NCBI GenBank assembly: GCA_030407005.1 | Contig: JAUDYN010000006.1 | Location: 2,418,001 to 2,482,000 of the forward strand | From: Desarmillaria ectypa | Taxonomy: Eukaryota > Basidiomycota > Agaricomycetes > Agaricales > Physalacriaceae | DNA length: 64,000 nucleotides | Reading direction: 5' to 3' | Shown: piece by piece, positions 12,636 through 23,549 of the stretch | Layout of the letters: every line of letters begins with the position of its first letter | How positions within the stretch are numbered: position 1 is the first letter of the stretch | Position numbers and translations under genes: made by a program | Notes under the pieces: model-generated | What the model saw: only the letters and a program-made list of their open reading frames with translations | Told to the model about the DNA's origin: nothing | The model's database searches: none

Positions 12636-12741
12636 ATGTTAGTATGAGAAGAGCAGTAAAAAGGATTAGAAGTGTGGCACCCCCAATGGCAGTGCTGAGA
12701 GTAATAGTTTGTTGGTTGTTTTTGTTTTTGTTGTTTATCAT
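12619..12741 (-). CDS. Hydrophobic leader ORF of copy B (40 aa)
   Basis: A short ORF 57 nt inside the LTR boundary. It has a polar Asn/Lys/Gln head, then a hydrophobic stretch of about 22 residues (including IGGATLLILFTALLIL), then an acidic YEEE tail before TGA. Copies D, E and F have clear relatives at the same position, and family-2 copy H has an analogous ORF. Predicted as one transmembrane segment or signal anchor. In copy E the frame continues past the position of this stop. Too short for standard ORF calls; support comes from conservation between copies. Confidence 0.6.
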   Translation of the reverse strand: MINNKNKNNQQTITLSTAIGGATLLILFTALLILTYEEEA

Positions 12742-12797
12742 GAATGCTACTTTTACAGCTTAGCATAGAAGGAGTAGGATGGTTACCTTTTGAATAA

Positions 12798-13080
12798 TGT
12801 TATGACCCTGTCTAACATGTGACTTGGGATGTAAGCTTCTCTCTGGGCTGTCTCACATTTGGACAATCACCCTTTAATAGAGAGGTTGGCTAGGTCTTTG
12901 GTTTTGTGCAGTAGAAGGTATATGAATGCAATTTAGTTGAAAGATAGAGTACAATAGTGAAAACTACTCTACTTATATACTGAAAGTATGGCATTATTAA
13001 TAGATGAAACAGTATCATCCATGAGAGAACAGTGTGTAAGTCAGATGGATCATGGATAAATAAGAGTAAACTAGAGTATG
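12798..13080 (-). repeat. 5' LTR of copy B, truncated
   Basis: It starts TGTTATGACC and matches 6,148-6,542 over its 283 bp, but breaks off at 13,080, losing roughly 112 bp of the outer U3 end. Directly next to it is plus-strand integrase or chromodomain sequence of copy AC. Confidence 0.85.
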
Positions 13081-13756
13081 CCAACCTTCATCTTCCAAGA
13101 CTAAAGAAGAAACTAGATGACAAATGAACAAGACTGTTTGAAGTCATTGAAAAATCTGGTATGGCAGCATACAAACTGAAGCTGCCACCCTATTGGAAGA
13201 TACATCCTCAGTTCAATGAGAAATTGTTGACTCCCTACAATGTGCCCTCATTCCCCAATCAGCAACAACTGTCACCTCCTCCTTTAGACCTCATTGATAG
13301 TTAAGAAGAATATGAAGTTGAAGAAATTCTAGACTCATGCACTCATCGAGTGTGCTCCAAATGAGGACAACCATCCAGAGAAGTCACAGACTACCTCATC
13401 AAGTGGAAGGGATGGACCAGAGAATATAACTCTTGGGTTCAAGAAACAGAAATGTCAAATACTATAGAAGTGATCGAAGATTACAAGGCTAGCATAAACC
13501 ATGCCTTATACATTCCAAAAATCATAACCAAAGACAAGGTAGTGGTCAAGATACTAGACCATGAATATTCTGACAATGGAGATATCACATATCTTGTTCA
13601 ATGCCAGAATGGATATTGAAAATGGATTATCAATCTGGATGAAAAAGTATAGAAAAACTTGATTGACCAGTACTGGATCAATCAAGTCATATCACAACTC
13701 GACACCCCTGAAGAAGAGCCTTAGCAGTCAGGACGACTGCTTTAATAAGAGGGTAA
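13081..13756 (+). mobile_element. Copy AC, right part: integrase C terminus and chromodomain
   Basis: Plus-strand continuation of the element interrupted at 6,147. It opens in the integrase C-terminal segment (KKLDDK-like) and runs through the YKLKLPPYWK-type stretch. About 13,380-13,500 carries a chromodomain with DYLIKWKGWTREYNSWV, then an EVIEDYK helix. A chromodomain at the integrase C terminus is the defining feature of chromoviruses and is known to direct integration to modified chromatin. The region ends in the polypurine tract AAGAGGGTAA just before the LTR. It has in-frame stops. Confidence 0.85.
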
Positions 13757-14105
13757 TGTTACAATTTTTCCATTTTATCTTGTCATATCTATGACACCAC
13801 ACATCTTATCTCAGTCAGCATCAATGCATTCACCAACAACCACCCCAGTTTTCATCAATTCATACCCCCATTTACTCTTATTTATCCATGATTCATCCGA
13901 CTTACACACTATTCTCTCATGGACTATACTGTTTTATCTATTAATAACACCATACTTTCAGTATATAAGTAGAGTAGTTTCCACCATTGTACTCTACCTT
14001 TCAACTAAATTACATTCATACACCTTCTACTATACTATACTAAAGAGTGAGACAGCCCAGAGAGAAGCTTATGTTCCAAGTCACATGTTAGACAGGGCCA
14101 TAACA
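13757..14105 (+). repeat. 3' LTR of copy AC (349 bp)
   Basis: TGTTA..TAACA ends, preceded by a polypurine tract. It contains a TATATAAG promoter motif and the CCTTTCAACTAA box near 14,000. It is shorter than the 395-423 bp LTRs of sister copies, so it carries internal deletions. Right flank is GTTTG; the left target copy is lost with the 5' truncation. Confidence 0.9.
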
Positions 14106-15863
14106 GTTTGTATTTCTGAAAATATGCCCAATTTATAATACTTCCTGTGCATACACTGTCAATAAGGCCTCTCATCTTCATTATTTTCTTAGTGTCTAGT
14201 ATCTCTAGTTGCACTATTATTAAGATGCCTCTTTCTTTGTTTCCTCAAATGAACTATAGTGAAATTCTCAATTTCTCTAGCTGTTCTAGGGATAATTTTC
14301 TGATTTCTCTGATAATATTAAGCATTAAGTCTTTATCAACTTGAATGATTCATCACAGGTAGATCTATTATCATAGTGTGACAATCTGATCATCTAGAGT
14401 TTTTTGCAGACACATCTTTCTTCTGATCTATTCTGCCATCTATAGTTTTAGCTATTCATATTCTCACTGACCCCTCCATTCAGCTTCTGGGTACTCTACA
14501 ACACTTTGATGCTAAGTCTTCTCCTTTGAGGAGTCTGATGATCCTGACTCAGAATTATCATCTGAGAAATCTATGAGATCTTCTTCATCCTCTATTTCTT
14601 CTATCATGACTTTGCCCTTGGATTCAGCCTCTATCACTCTGGGTTCTGGAAATTATACTTAAGGTTTTAGTCCTCAATTTTTCTTTAGTTTCACTAGTGT
14701 TGGCTGCCAATTTGGAGATAGTTTAATCATACTCTTTTTATTGGTCCTACTCAATATACAATTTTTTGGATTGGCTAATAATTCTGACTCCTTAATAGGA
14801 GTATTGCTGTTCCACTCAGATTTTGTGACTCTTTGTTCTTCTGAGTTTACTAAGCTTCCTGTCTATTCACTCATAGAGTTACTAAGGTCTTTTTCACTCA
14901 GAGATAGTCTGCACAGTTCAGGTTTTTTAAAGTCTTATAAACTCTTTTTTCTGTGAATAATATCTTAGTTGATAACCTTCTGTATTATATCTATCTGAGA
15001 GGACTCCCTATCTTCTATTTGGCATGCTTGATTCTTGTAGGTAATTGAGTGTCTTCTGATCATCTTGCTTGGATTTTCAAAAGATTCTATCACTAAAAGT
15101 GTTAGGTGATAACCAAATATCTGCAAACACTGACACTATCTGAATGACTAGAGTTAGATTATAACTGGATAATGCTAGTGTCTGACTAGATAATCATAAG
15201 AGTGTCAAATAAAGAGGTAGAGATCTACAAGAATCAGACTTGAATGTCATAAGCCTGTAGTTGCTAGACTCATTCAAAATAGAGAGCAAGTAAGAGTGAA
15301 GGACTAGTAGACATAAGTCATAGTGCCACACTAGGAGCCTCAGTCAGAATGAGAAGATACAGGTAGAAATCAATCATTAGATTTTATATTTAGAGCCAAA
15401 GAGATTTAGTCAGTATAATTAACTTAGCTCAAGAATAAAGTATAGTGAGAGCTAATAATCTACTTAAATAGTAAACTAAAAAGTCTTATAGCCTTACAAG
15501 CCATTATAGTTTATTGACAATTTATAAGAAGCATGTATCAATAGTAATAATTTATCTGACTATATATGCAGCACCCTGAGAATAATAATAAAGTAAGTTT
15601 AATAAAAATAACATGAGTCACAACATATAATGCATAGACCAGACCCTCTTCAACCACCAACTGATGAGAACTAAGAGTCATTGCAGTAAACTATGCATAA
15701 ACTAGTCTTGCTCTTCAAGAAATCTAACAGATAACTGATGCTGCTATGATGCTAGTATAATTATCCATGCTTATTCAATAAGTTTTCCAACTGCAAGATG
15801 ATGAATATATAATGATAATGCAGGAACTGTAGTCAGCATGCTCTCTGAGTGTATAATCTTCAT
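14106..15863. other. AT-rich unassigned stretch with an acidic minus-strand coding remnant
   Basis: No intact gene. Between about 14,510 and 14,660 the minus strand reads as an open acidic segment (IEEIEDEEDLIDFSDDNSES), typical of a Gag or structural linker, so part of this is probably another decayed retroelement. The rest (15,000-15,860) is AT-rich with almost no CG dinucleotides and no motif I recognise. Confidence 0.35.
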
Positions 15864-16310
15864 TATTATGATTTTATTGATTTTATTTCTTTTATCTTAT
15901 TTTATCTAAATGCTGATCTTATCATATCTAATCTCAGCACCAATCATGGATCACAGATAGATCATCTCATTATTATTAAGCAACAATGAGCCATTATGCT
16001 ATAGCTTGTGATAGTCACTCACCTATTCTATTGTCTTCATTGTTTCATGCACAACTACCTACTTTTCATCTTTATTATCAAGACTAAGACTTTAGTATAT
16101 AAGTAGTATAGCTCTTGCTATATATTTCTCAGCTTCAAGCTAAAGTTAATCTATATTAGACTTACTTGTTGACTCCTCTTTTTATCTAGGCTAAGTCCTA
16201 ACACTCTTATTCTTATGTGACAATTATCTTGCAACTCATTGGGTGACTGTATAAATATGATACAGCCTTTTGTTTATGCTTAATTGTTATATTGGAGTCT
16301 GGGTCTAACA
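15864..16310 (+). repeat. 5' LTR of copy G (second LTR family, 447 bp)
   Basis: It begins TATTATG (decayed TGTTATG) and ends TCTAACA. It shares the TATATAAG core and overall layout with family 1 but has a different sequence. The box AGCTTCAAGCTAA lies at 16,131-16,143, 35 nt downstream of the TATA start. It aligns along its length with 19,282-19,707. Confidence 0.85.
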
Positions 16311-16311
16311 A

Positions 16312-16324
16312 TTAGCTTAAAGCT
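16312..16324 (+). promoter_or_regulatory. Self-priming primer-binding site of copy G
   Basis: TTAGCTTAAAGCT follows the LTR end by one base. Its reverse complement matches the LTR box at 16,131-16,143 at 12 of 13 positions; the mismatch is a C/T transition. Inferred role: annealing of the transcript 5' end to prime reverse transcription, as established for Tf1. Confidence 0.6.
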
Positions 16325-18084
16325 TAAAGCTTTTCCTTTTTATCAGTGACTATTACACTGTTGAAAACTAAATACCATCTGACACTGACATCACTACTTG
16401 CATATTCTACATTCTAGTAATAGTCATAAGAACCATCACAGAAACTATCATCTTATTTCTATTATCATTCTGTTATTCATACAAGCTACACTTGTAGTTT
16501 AACCAAACTTTCTGTATCAATCAATGAAATCCTGTTCTTCACTCTCACATCTATCTATCTTGCTACTATATCACTATTCAGCCTCATGGAAGCATCTTCA
16601 CTATACTCCACCCCATATTCCAAGCTAAAGAAAAGTCAGATATGATTTATAATTGACTTATTGAAATAGACATCAGGGAAGAAGGCTGAAGTGTTCTCAT
16701 TGAAAATTATTTTAAAAACTCTATTCTAAAAGTCATCCATCCTGAACCTAGTGATAGCAATATCACAAGCCAATTTAGCCTGAGGCTCAGGGATTAAGAC
16801 TCACTCAAGATCACTACCCCTGCTCTCCCCATTATTGATCTTTCTAGCAACAACAAAGAGGACTATCACCCCTATTCTTCCACCAAATCAGAATATAAGG
16901 CCTTTGATGCCTATGAAATTCTTGACCAATCTGATTCTCCAACCCTTGAGTATGGAAACATCTATGAAGCTGCCTGAGCCATTGCTGACTACAACTATTA
17001 GCAGATACTCTAATAATTCTCCCCTGCAAGTTCTCACCTTACTATTATCTAATAGACTATGAGATTAATTAAGTTCTCACATGTGGAGAACTATCCCATT
17101 ACTGGAAAGCATTATGCTGAGCTTATCTAGCATCTCTATTAGCTCAATATCTATATGCAACAGGCATGGGATCAGTATCATTAAGAGCATATACTCACTC
17201 TTAATGTCTGCCATATGCTTAGCAGCTAATTATCAGATAAAGATGAAGAGATGTATCAAAGAAGGCAGTACTGGAACACTATCAGAAACATACTGACCAA
17301 AAGGGCCAGAGCCTTTGAAGAAGAAGCTCTCACCAATTACCAGAGTGGGTGGTTCCAGTGGCCACATTATCACTACTGGCTCCTCACCAACTATGCTCTA
17401 TCATCTCTTAGCTCCAGTAAATGCATTGTCTATAGAGACAATGCAGCTAATGAATATGACTGACACTGTCTCAAGGCCCTCTGCTGAGGAGCTTGAGACA
17501 TCTTTCTTGCTAAGCATTATGTTGAGTATTGGAGAAACACTATTGACAGACCAAGAGATTCAGTCAGCACTGGAAGAAGAATACATGAAAATCTTATTCA
17601 GTTGCTATATAATCCTTACCTCAGACCTAACTTGAAAGCTGTTCCCAATAGGGAGGTTATAGCAAGATACTGAGAGCCTGATAGTGAGAGAGGATATTAT
17701 TAGGTATAATGCAATGAAACAGGCAGTGGTAATATTTAATGAAAACTTTCTCCAGTATCTCTATCAGATATCATCCTTATTCTGACTCCCCATTTAACTA
17801 TTATCAGACTCCTCACCAACCTGAGTCAGGATGCTAGAAAGCTGATACTATCTCAGAACTAGCTGAACTCTAGCTGGCTCTAGTCCTGCAGATGCTAAAT
17901 CAGCAGCTGACATACTAATTCCTATAACATGAGTATCTTATAAAGGCCCCATCTATAGTGATTTGCCTATTGATCCAGATGATTCTAACTACTCTTTTAT
18001 TACCAAGAACAATGATTGATAGTCTCTGCTAAAAAGACTCAATAAATAGAATCCTGACTAGAATCTACCTCAATTTAATGATTA

Positions 18085-18526
18085 TATTAGACCTGAACTT
18101 CATGTGACCTGCAGACATGCACTATTTCCCCAAGTTGTCTCATGTTTGGATAATCACTCAGAGTAATGCAGCTATGGTCTTTAGATCTGATAAAGAAGAG
18201 CTAAGTTTTAGCTGAGTTCTAGTAGTGAAGGGTTGGTATAAAAAAACTTTAGCTTGAAGCTGAGATTATATAGTGAGAGCTTTCCTACTTATATACTAAA
18301 ACTAGGAGTCCAAATGCAGATATGGTAGTCATATAGTCTATGTGTAAAACAATAAGAAATATCCATTAGGTGAGTGACCATCACAAGCTGCAGTACAATT
18401 GCTGAAGTGATATATTGTGAGCAAGATAACAGTGATAGCTATAGAAGATAAGGATAACTGCAGACACTGATGATAAGATAAGATAGATGCTGGTGATAGA
18501 ATGAGATAAGAGGAAAAATCATGACA
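18085..18526 (-). repeat. Solo LTR with perfect 5-bp target duplication
   Basis: A 442-bp LTR in minus orientation (TATTAG..ATGACA ends, decayed). It is flanked on both sides by GATTA (18,080-18,084 and 18,527-18,531). No primer-binding site or polypurine tract adjoins it. It carries the exact family-2 priming box TTAGCTTGAAGCT at 18,249-18,261. The flanking gag sequence of copy G reads continuously when this segment is removed, so it is a clean insertion later reduced to a solo LTR. Confidence 0.85.
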
Positions 18527-18589
18527 GATTATATGGCTAATGATACACCTTGAACAGGATAAAAATCAGATCAGATTCAAAACCTCAAA

Positions 18590-19175
18590 GTCTTCAAGAG
18601 GGACTCAGATGATATTAACTGCTTTGTAATAGACTGCAAAGTATACTTCCAAGTCTATAGTGCTCATATATTCCTCAACCCATACCAGGTTGCATTTACT
18701 CAGTCATACTTTGACAGACAAGCTAAGGATTAGTGGATAATGAAGATAGCAGAGCTATGTAGCTTGAGTGGGAGAAAATTTAGATTCTCCTCCTGAGACA
18801 CCTTCATCAAGATAATTAGAGACAAGTTCCAAAATATGATAGTGGAGGAAGTACATAAGAAGAAAATGTATGATCTCTGCATGGATAATAAAACAACTCA
18901 GGAATACTTCCAGAAACTAGAAAAATAAGCCAAACTTGCTGGCTTGTATGCCAATATTAGACTCTGCAGACATATAGTCAAGACACTCTGATAAGAGATG
19001 CTCAAATCCTATACTCTCACTGTCTCTAACCTTAAAATATTCATCTCAATCAGATATACTATATGGAAGTAGTGCATTATCATTATGAATCAGAAACACT
19101 AGTGATAACAAGTCATAGATTTAATCCATGAGATCTATCAGAACAACAAGAAGTCCAACAATGCCAGAACTTTAA
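18590..19175 (+). pseudogene. Gag capsid-like domain of copy G
   Basis: Translated across stops, this matches the capsid-like region of copies D and H: the D-C-K-Y-F-Q start, the AKD-W box with TAG at tryptophan, and the EEVHKKKMYDLCM stretch corresponding to EEVHEKWMFDLRM in D. No zinc knuckle follows. It is non-functional because of at least six in-frame stops. Confidence 0.65.
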
Positions 19176-19281
19176 AAGAAAGTTCTGATGTGATAATTTC
19201 TATACCTTAAAAAAAATAGATACTAGAACTATCTATGAAGATTATAGACTATCTATAAATATAAATGTATTCTAAGCTGAA

Positions 19282-19707
19282 TGTTATAATTTTATCTATT
19301 TTTTACAGTTATCTTATCATAACTAATCTCAGTGCCAATCATAGATCATAGATCAACTACCTCATTGTTATTAAGTGACAATGGCCTATTATACTATAGC
19401 TCATAATAGTCACTCATCTATTCTATTATCTTCATTGTTTCATGTATGACTACCTAACTTTTATCTCTATTATTAGGACTAGGACTTTCATATATAAAAA
19501 GTGTAGCTTTGGCTATGTATTCTCCAGCTTCAAGCTAAAGTGATCTATATCAGACTTACTTGTCAACTCTCCTCCTTGCTTAAGCTAAGCCTTAACATCC
19601 TTATTCTTATATAGTAGTAATTGTCTTGCAACTCAAAGGATGACTGTATGAATACAATACAGCCCTTTGTTTATGCTTAATTATTATACCAGAGTCCAGG
19701 TTTAAAA
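19282..19707 (+). repeat. 5' LTR of copy H (family 2, 426 bp)
   Basis: TGTTATAATT start and TTAAAA end (decayed TAACA). Priming box AGCTTCAAGCTAA at 19,526-19,538, at the same distance from its TATATAAA motif as in copy G. Collinear with 15,864-16,310. Confidence 0.85.
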
Positions 19708-19768
19708 ATTAGCTCAAAGCTTTTAGTCTTCCCTTTTTATCAGTGATCATCATGCTATTAAAAACTGA

Positions 19769-19903
19769 ATGCCATCCAATACTGATATCATCACCTACAC
19801 CTTCTACATCCTAGTAATGGTCATAGAAACTATCATAGGAACCAGTACCTCATTTTTCCTATTATTCTGTTATTTCTATGAGCTATGCTTGTGGTTTAAC
19901 TGA
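19769..19903 (+). CDS. Hydrophobic leader ORF of copy H (44 aa)
   Basis: A short complete ORF about 60 nt after the LTR. It has a polar start (MPSNTD), then mostly hydrophobic residues over about 35 positions (such as FYILVMVIETIIG and FFLLFCYFYELCLW), compatible with one or two membrane passes. Copy G has the decayed equivalent at about 16,390-16,490. The sequence is unlike the family-1 leaders, but the position and hydrophobic character are the same. Function unknown. Confidence 0.5.
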   Translation: MPSNTDIITYTFYILVMVIETIIGTSTSFFLLFCYFYELCLWFN

Positions 19904-21872
19904 CTCTTCTACATCAATCAAAGAAACTCCACCCCCTGACCTCACATTTACTTACTCAGACACTATGTCACTATCCAGCCTTATGGAAGCATCTTCACCA
20001 TACTCTGACTCATATCCTAAACTGAAGAAGAGTCAAGCATAATCAATAATTGATTTCTTGAAACAGACATCAAAAAAGAAGGCAAAAATATTCTCATTAA
20101 AAATGGTCCCAGAACTCCTCTTCTAAAAATCATCCATGATAAGCCTAGTGACAGTGATGTCATAAGCCAATTTGGCCTGAGGCTCAGAGTATGAGACTCA
20201 CTCAGGATCTCTACCCTCACTCTTCTAATCATTGATCTTTCCAGTGATGATGAAGGTTCATACCATCTACAGTCTTCTACTGAATCTAAATATAAGGTCT
20301 TCAACACTCATAAAATCCTCAACTGATCCAACTCTCTAACTCTTAGGTATAGTAACACTCATAAAGCAGCAAGAGCCATTCATAAATATAACTGACTACA
20401 AATGGGGCTGCAATTCATCTCTGCAATTGTCAGACTCTCTATCATTCTATGATAAATAATAGGACCTATTGAATATTTACATATGAAGGACTGTCTCCTT
20501 ACTAGAGAGCACTGTGCTAAGCTTATTAAATGCCTTGCTTAGCTTGGCATTCATATGCAGCAAGTATGGGACAACTATTGTAGAGAGTATACACTTGCTC
20601 TTGATGCCTGCCATGCATTTGATGGCCAACTACCAGGAGAGAATAAACAAATCTATCACTGAAGATGATACTGAAACACTATTTGAAACATTGTGCAGGA
20701 AAGAGCAAGAGTCTTTGAGGAAGAGGCACTCACCAATCACCAAAGTGGGTGGTTTTAGTGGCCACATTACTATTACTGATCTCACACTATTTAGGCTCTG
20801 TCTCAATGCCACTGAGTGCCTTACTTATGAAGTTTGCTAGTCAAATGAATATGAGCAGCATTGACAAGAGGCTATCCAGCAAGAGGCCTGAGATATCCCT
20901 CTCACTAAGCATCATCTTAAGCATCAGAGAAATATCACTAATGGACCAGAAGATTCAATCAGTGTTAAAAGAAGAATTTATAAAAATCTTATCTAATCAC
21001 TATATAGATCTTACCTCAGATCTAACCTAGAAGTTATCAACAATGGGAAGGTTGTGGCAGGATACAGAGAGCCCAATAGTGAAGAAGAATATTATTAAGC
21101 ACAATATAATAGAACAGCCTATATCAATATTTAATAAATAATTCTCTCAGTATCTCTATCAGATACTATCTCTCTTCTGACTTTCTACCCAACTACTATC
21201 AGACTCTCCACTAGCCTGAGTTAGAATGCTGAAAAGCTGGTACTATCCCAGGACTAGCTAAATTCTAGCCAGGTCAGGACCCACAGATACCAGGTAAACT
21301 AAAAATATACCAATTTCTACAGCTCAAGTGCCTCATAAAGGCCTTATTTGGGATAACTCACCAATCAGCAAGAATGACCCTAATTACTCCCCACTCACTA
21401 AACATAGTAGCTGAGTAGCTAATAGTCTCTGCCAAAAAGACCTGACAAATAGAATCTTGACTTAAATCCACCCCAACTCAGTGGGTATATAGCTGATGAT
21501 GTATCCTGGACTAGATGTTGACCTGAGCTGATTTGCAAATCAGAAGTCTATTTGTCATAGACTGTAAAATGTACTTTCAAGTATATAGCATACATATATT
21601 CTCTGACTCATATCAGATTGCCTTTATTCAGTCCTACTTTAATGGGCAAGTGAAAGACTGGTGGATAATGGAGCTTGCTAAGCTGTGAAGCATAAGCTGG
21701 GGCAAGTTTAGGTTCTCTTTATGAGATACTTTCATTAAAATGATCACCAATAAGTTCTGAGATACAGCAGTGGAGGAAGTATATAAGAAGAAGATGTATG
21801 ATCTCTGAATAGGCAACAAGATAGCCTAAAAATATTTTCAAGAATTGGAAAGATAAGCCAAGCTCACTGAGT

Positions 21873-23549
21873 TATAAGAGGATACTATCCTGATAGGGGT
21901 GATAGCCTTGTTGTCAGACCCATCTTGTTAGTGGCGAGTCAGGTAGAGATTGTGGCTAAATAGCCAGAGTGTCTAAGGGATAATGCAGGTAATTCATATA
22001 TTAGGGCTGAAATCATTCCAGCCTGGCATAATATTCTGAGGTGTATGTAAAATTATCAAAGTTAGGCCTTAGACCCATCCTCTGCTGGCCTGTTTGCCTC
22101 TCTTTAGGCCAGATCTCATAAGGCATGTTCCAATTCTCATCACTCCTCCACTATTCATGGATAGAGTCTGGGTGCCAAGTCTTCTGCAGTGGGAGGGTAT
22201 AGCTGATGATATTGGTTTGCCTGTATCTGGATGCATATATTAGGGCCTGGGTTTGACCTGTATACTGGGTCCCCTCAGTTGAGGGCCAGCCACTTATTCA
22301 TATTAGGATAAATACAAGGCCAGGCAGTTCTGGCCTCCACATCTGCCCTTCATAATTCTCAGACAGCAGTTTGGAAGAGGCTGAATAAGGTCCAATCAAC
22401 ATCAGAGAGGTCTGGCCACTCATAGTCAGCCCTGTCAATATTGAATGGATCATTGGAGACTGCAGGAGTGGTTGGGGTCATGACATCATTAGAGTCATCA
22501 TCAGAGATGATGATGATGGGGAGAGAGGAGGAGGATTCTGTTCCTTTGCTGGGCCAGGAGCCCTACTCCTGGATGGTGATAGCCTAGGGGCTGTATGGAT
22601 GGGTGCAGGAATAGGATAAGTTCATTCCAGAGTTGTCTGTTTGTTAAGCCCTATTATAGGCTGGATGGGAGAGGGCAGAGTGTAGGGGGGAGAGGGAAAC
22701 TCTCTGGTTGGGAACATAGCCCATATGTTCCTCTTATGTTCCAGTGTGAGAGAGGAGGGTCATTCTACCCAGTTGTTAGAGTTGGCAGGGGTCCTCCCAT
22801 GCATAGGAAACTCCTCTAAGGAGTTTGAGAAGTGGACCTAGAGATGAGGGATGCCTTCTTTTTCTCTAGGTGCCAGATTTGAGGTAGCCAACCTGATGGG
22901 GGTGGGTCTTCTTGGGAGGACATGGAGAGAGTGTTGGGGTGGTCAGGGAGAGAGTTGGGATATTCATCTTTAGCATAAAAATGCCTGGATCTCTTCTTCA
23001 TAGGTGAGTACAAAGAGATCTGTGAATATGACTAGAAGAAATGCACTGCCAATAGCAGTACTGAGAGTGATTGTTCATTTCTCTTCAGGTTTTTCTAGCA
23101 TAAGTTTGCTACTTCATGGCTAGTGGTGAAGGAGTGAGTATGAATCTTTCAACTAATGTTATGACCCAACTGCATGTGATCTTAGGATCATGCATAACTC
23201 TAATGGCTGTCTCACATTTGGACAATCACCAATAGTTTAGAGTATGGCTGATCTTTAGATGTGTGGAGTAGTTGGTATATAAATTAAGTTTAGTCAAAAG
23301 ATAGGAAATCTACATGAAAACTACCTTACTTATATACTGAAAATGTGAACTAATAATAGCTGTGACCATGAGTTGTCTATGCCTAAAACAAGTAGTATTG
23401 CACAATTATAATGCAACTATAGTGAGGTATCTGAGAATAGGATGACAATATGAGGAAATTGATGGTGGTTATCAATGAATAATAGTTATGTCAATGAATG
23501 ATAATGATTAGATGTTGGATAAGATAGAAAAAGTGGAAAAATCATAACA
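21873..23549 (-). mobile_element. Ty3/gypsy copy F, minus strand, 5' end only
   Basis: Minus-strand family-1-like copy: 5' LTR 23,157-23,549, primer-binding region just inside it (TTAGTTGAAAG, 23,156 downward), leader (about 23,101-22,960, interrupted by one TGA), Pro-rich region, acidic ISDDDSND stretch and the DYEWPDLSDVD block (about 22,420). It ends at 21,873 before the capsid domain, against copy H in the opposite orientation. The pol region is absent. Confidence 0.75.
23157..23549 (-). repeat. 5' LTR of copy F (393 bp)
   Basis: TGTTATGACC start and ATAACA end. Minus orientation is shown by the TATA motif and by the leader lying to its left. Right next to it (from about 23,590) is plus-strand integrase sequence of copy I. 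Confidence 0.85.

Larger units (their letters stand above)
6148..13080 (-). mobile_element. Ty3/gypsy copy B, minus strand, nested in AC
   Basis: A minus-strand element with its 3' LTR at 6,148-6,542, internal region 6,543-12,797 and truncated 5' LTR 12,798-13,080. Reading on the minus strand it has the primer-binding region, a 40-residue hydrophobic leader (12,741-12,619), a Pro-rich and acidic Gag extension, Gag capsid, zinc knuckle, protease, reverse transcriptase, and a truncated RNase H and integrase with a polypurine tract near 6,543-6,560. About 285 bp between the RT thumb and RNase H are missing near 7,705. The outer end of its 5' LTR is lost at 13,080, where copy AC resumes. About 190 bp of AC are also missing there, so a deletion probably removed the right insertion junction. 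Stops and frameshifts are frequent. Confidence 0.85.
15864..19230 (+). mobile_element. Ty3/gypsy family-2 copy G, gag part only, with a solo LTR inside
   Basis: A plus-strand copy with a 5' LTR, primer-binding region, decayed leader, a gag extension (PIIDLSSNNKEDYHPY near 16,830-16,880) and, after the interruption 18,085-18,526, the Gag capsid-like region (about 18,600-19,170). Joined across the solo LTR it is collinear with copy H. It lacks zinc knuckle and pol, ending near 19,230 in AT-rich sequence before the LTR of copy H. Multiple stops; CG dinucleotides are almost absent. Confidence 0.75.
19282..21872 (+). mobile_element. Ty3/gypsy family-2 copy H, gag part, cut at 21,872
   Basis: A plus-strand copy with LTR, primer-binding region (19,709-19,721, 11 of 13 complementary to its LTR box), an intact hydrophobic leader, a long gag extension, and the start of the Gag capsid-like domain at about 21,530-21,870. 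It is collinear with copy G. At 21,872 it abuts minus-strand copy F in the middle of Gag, with no LTR at the join. No pol remains. Confidence 0.75.
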
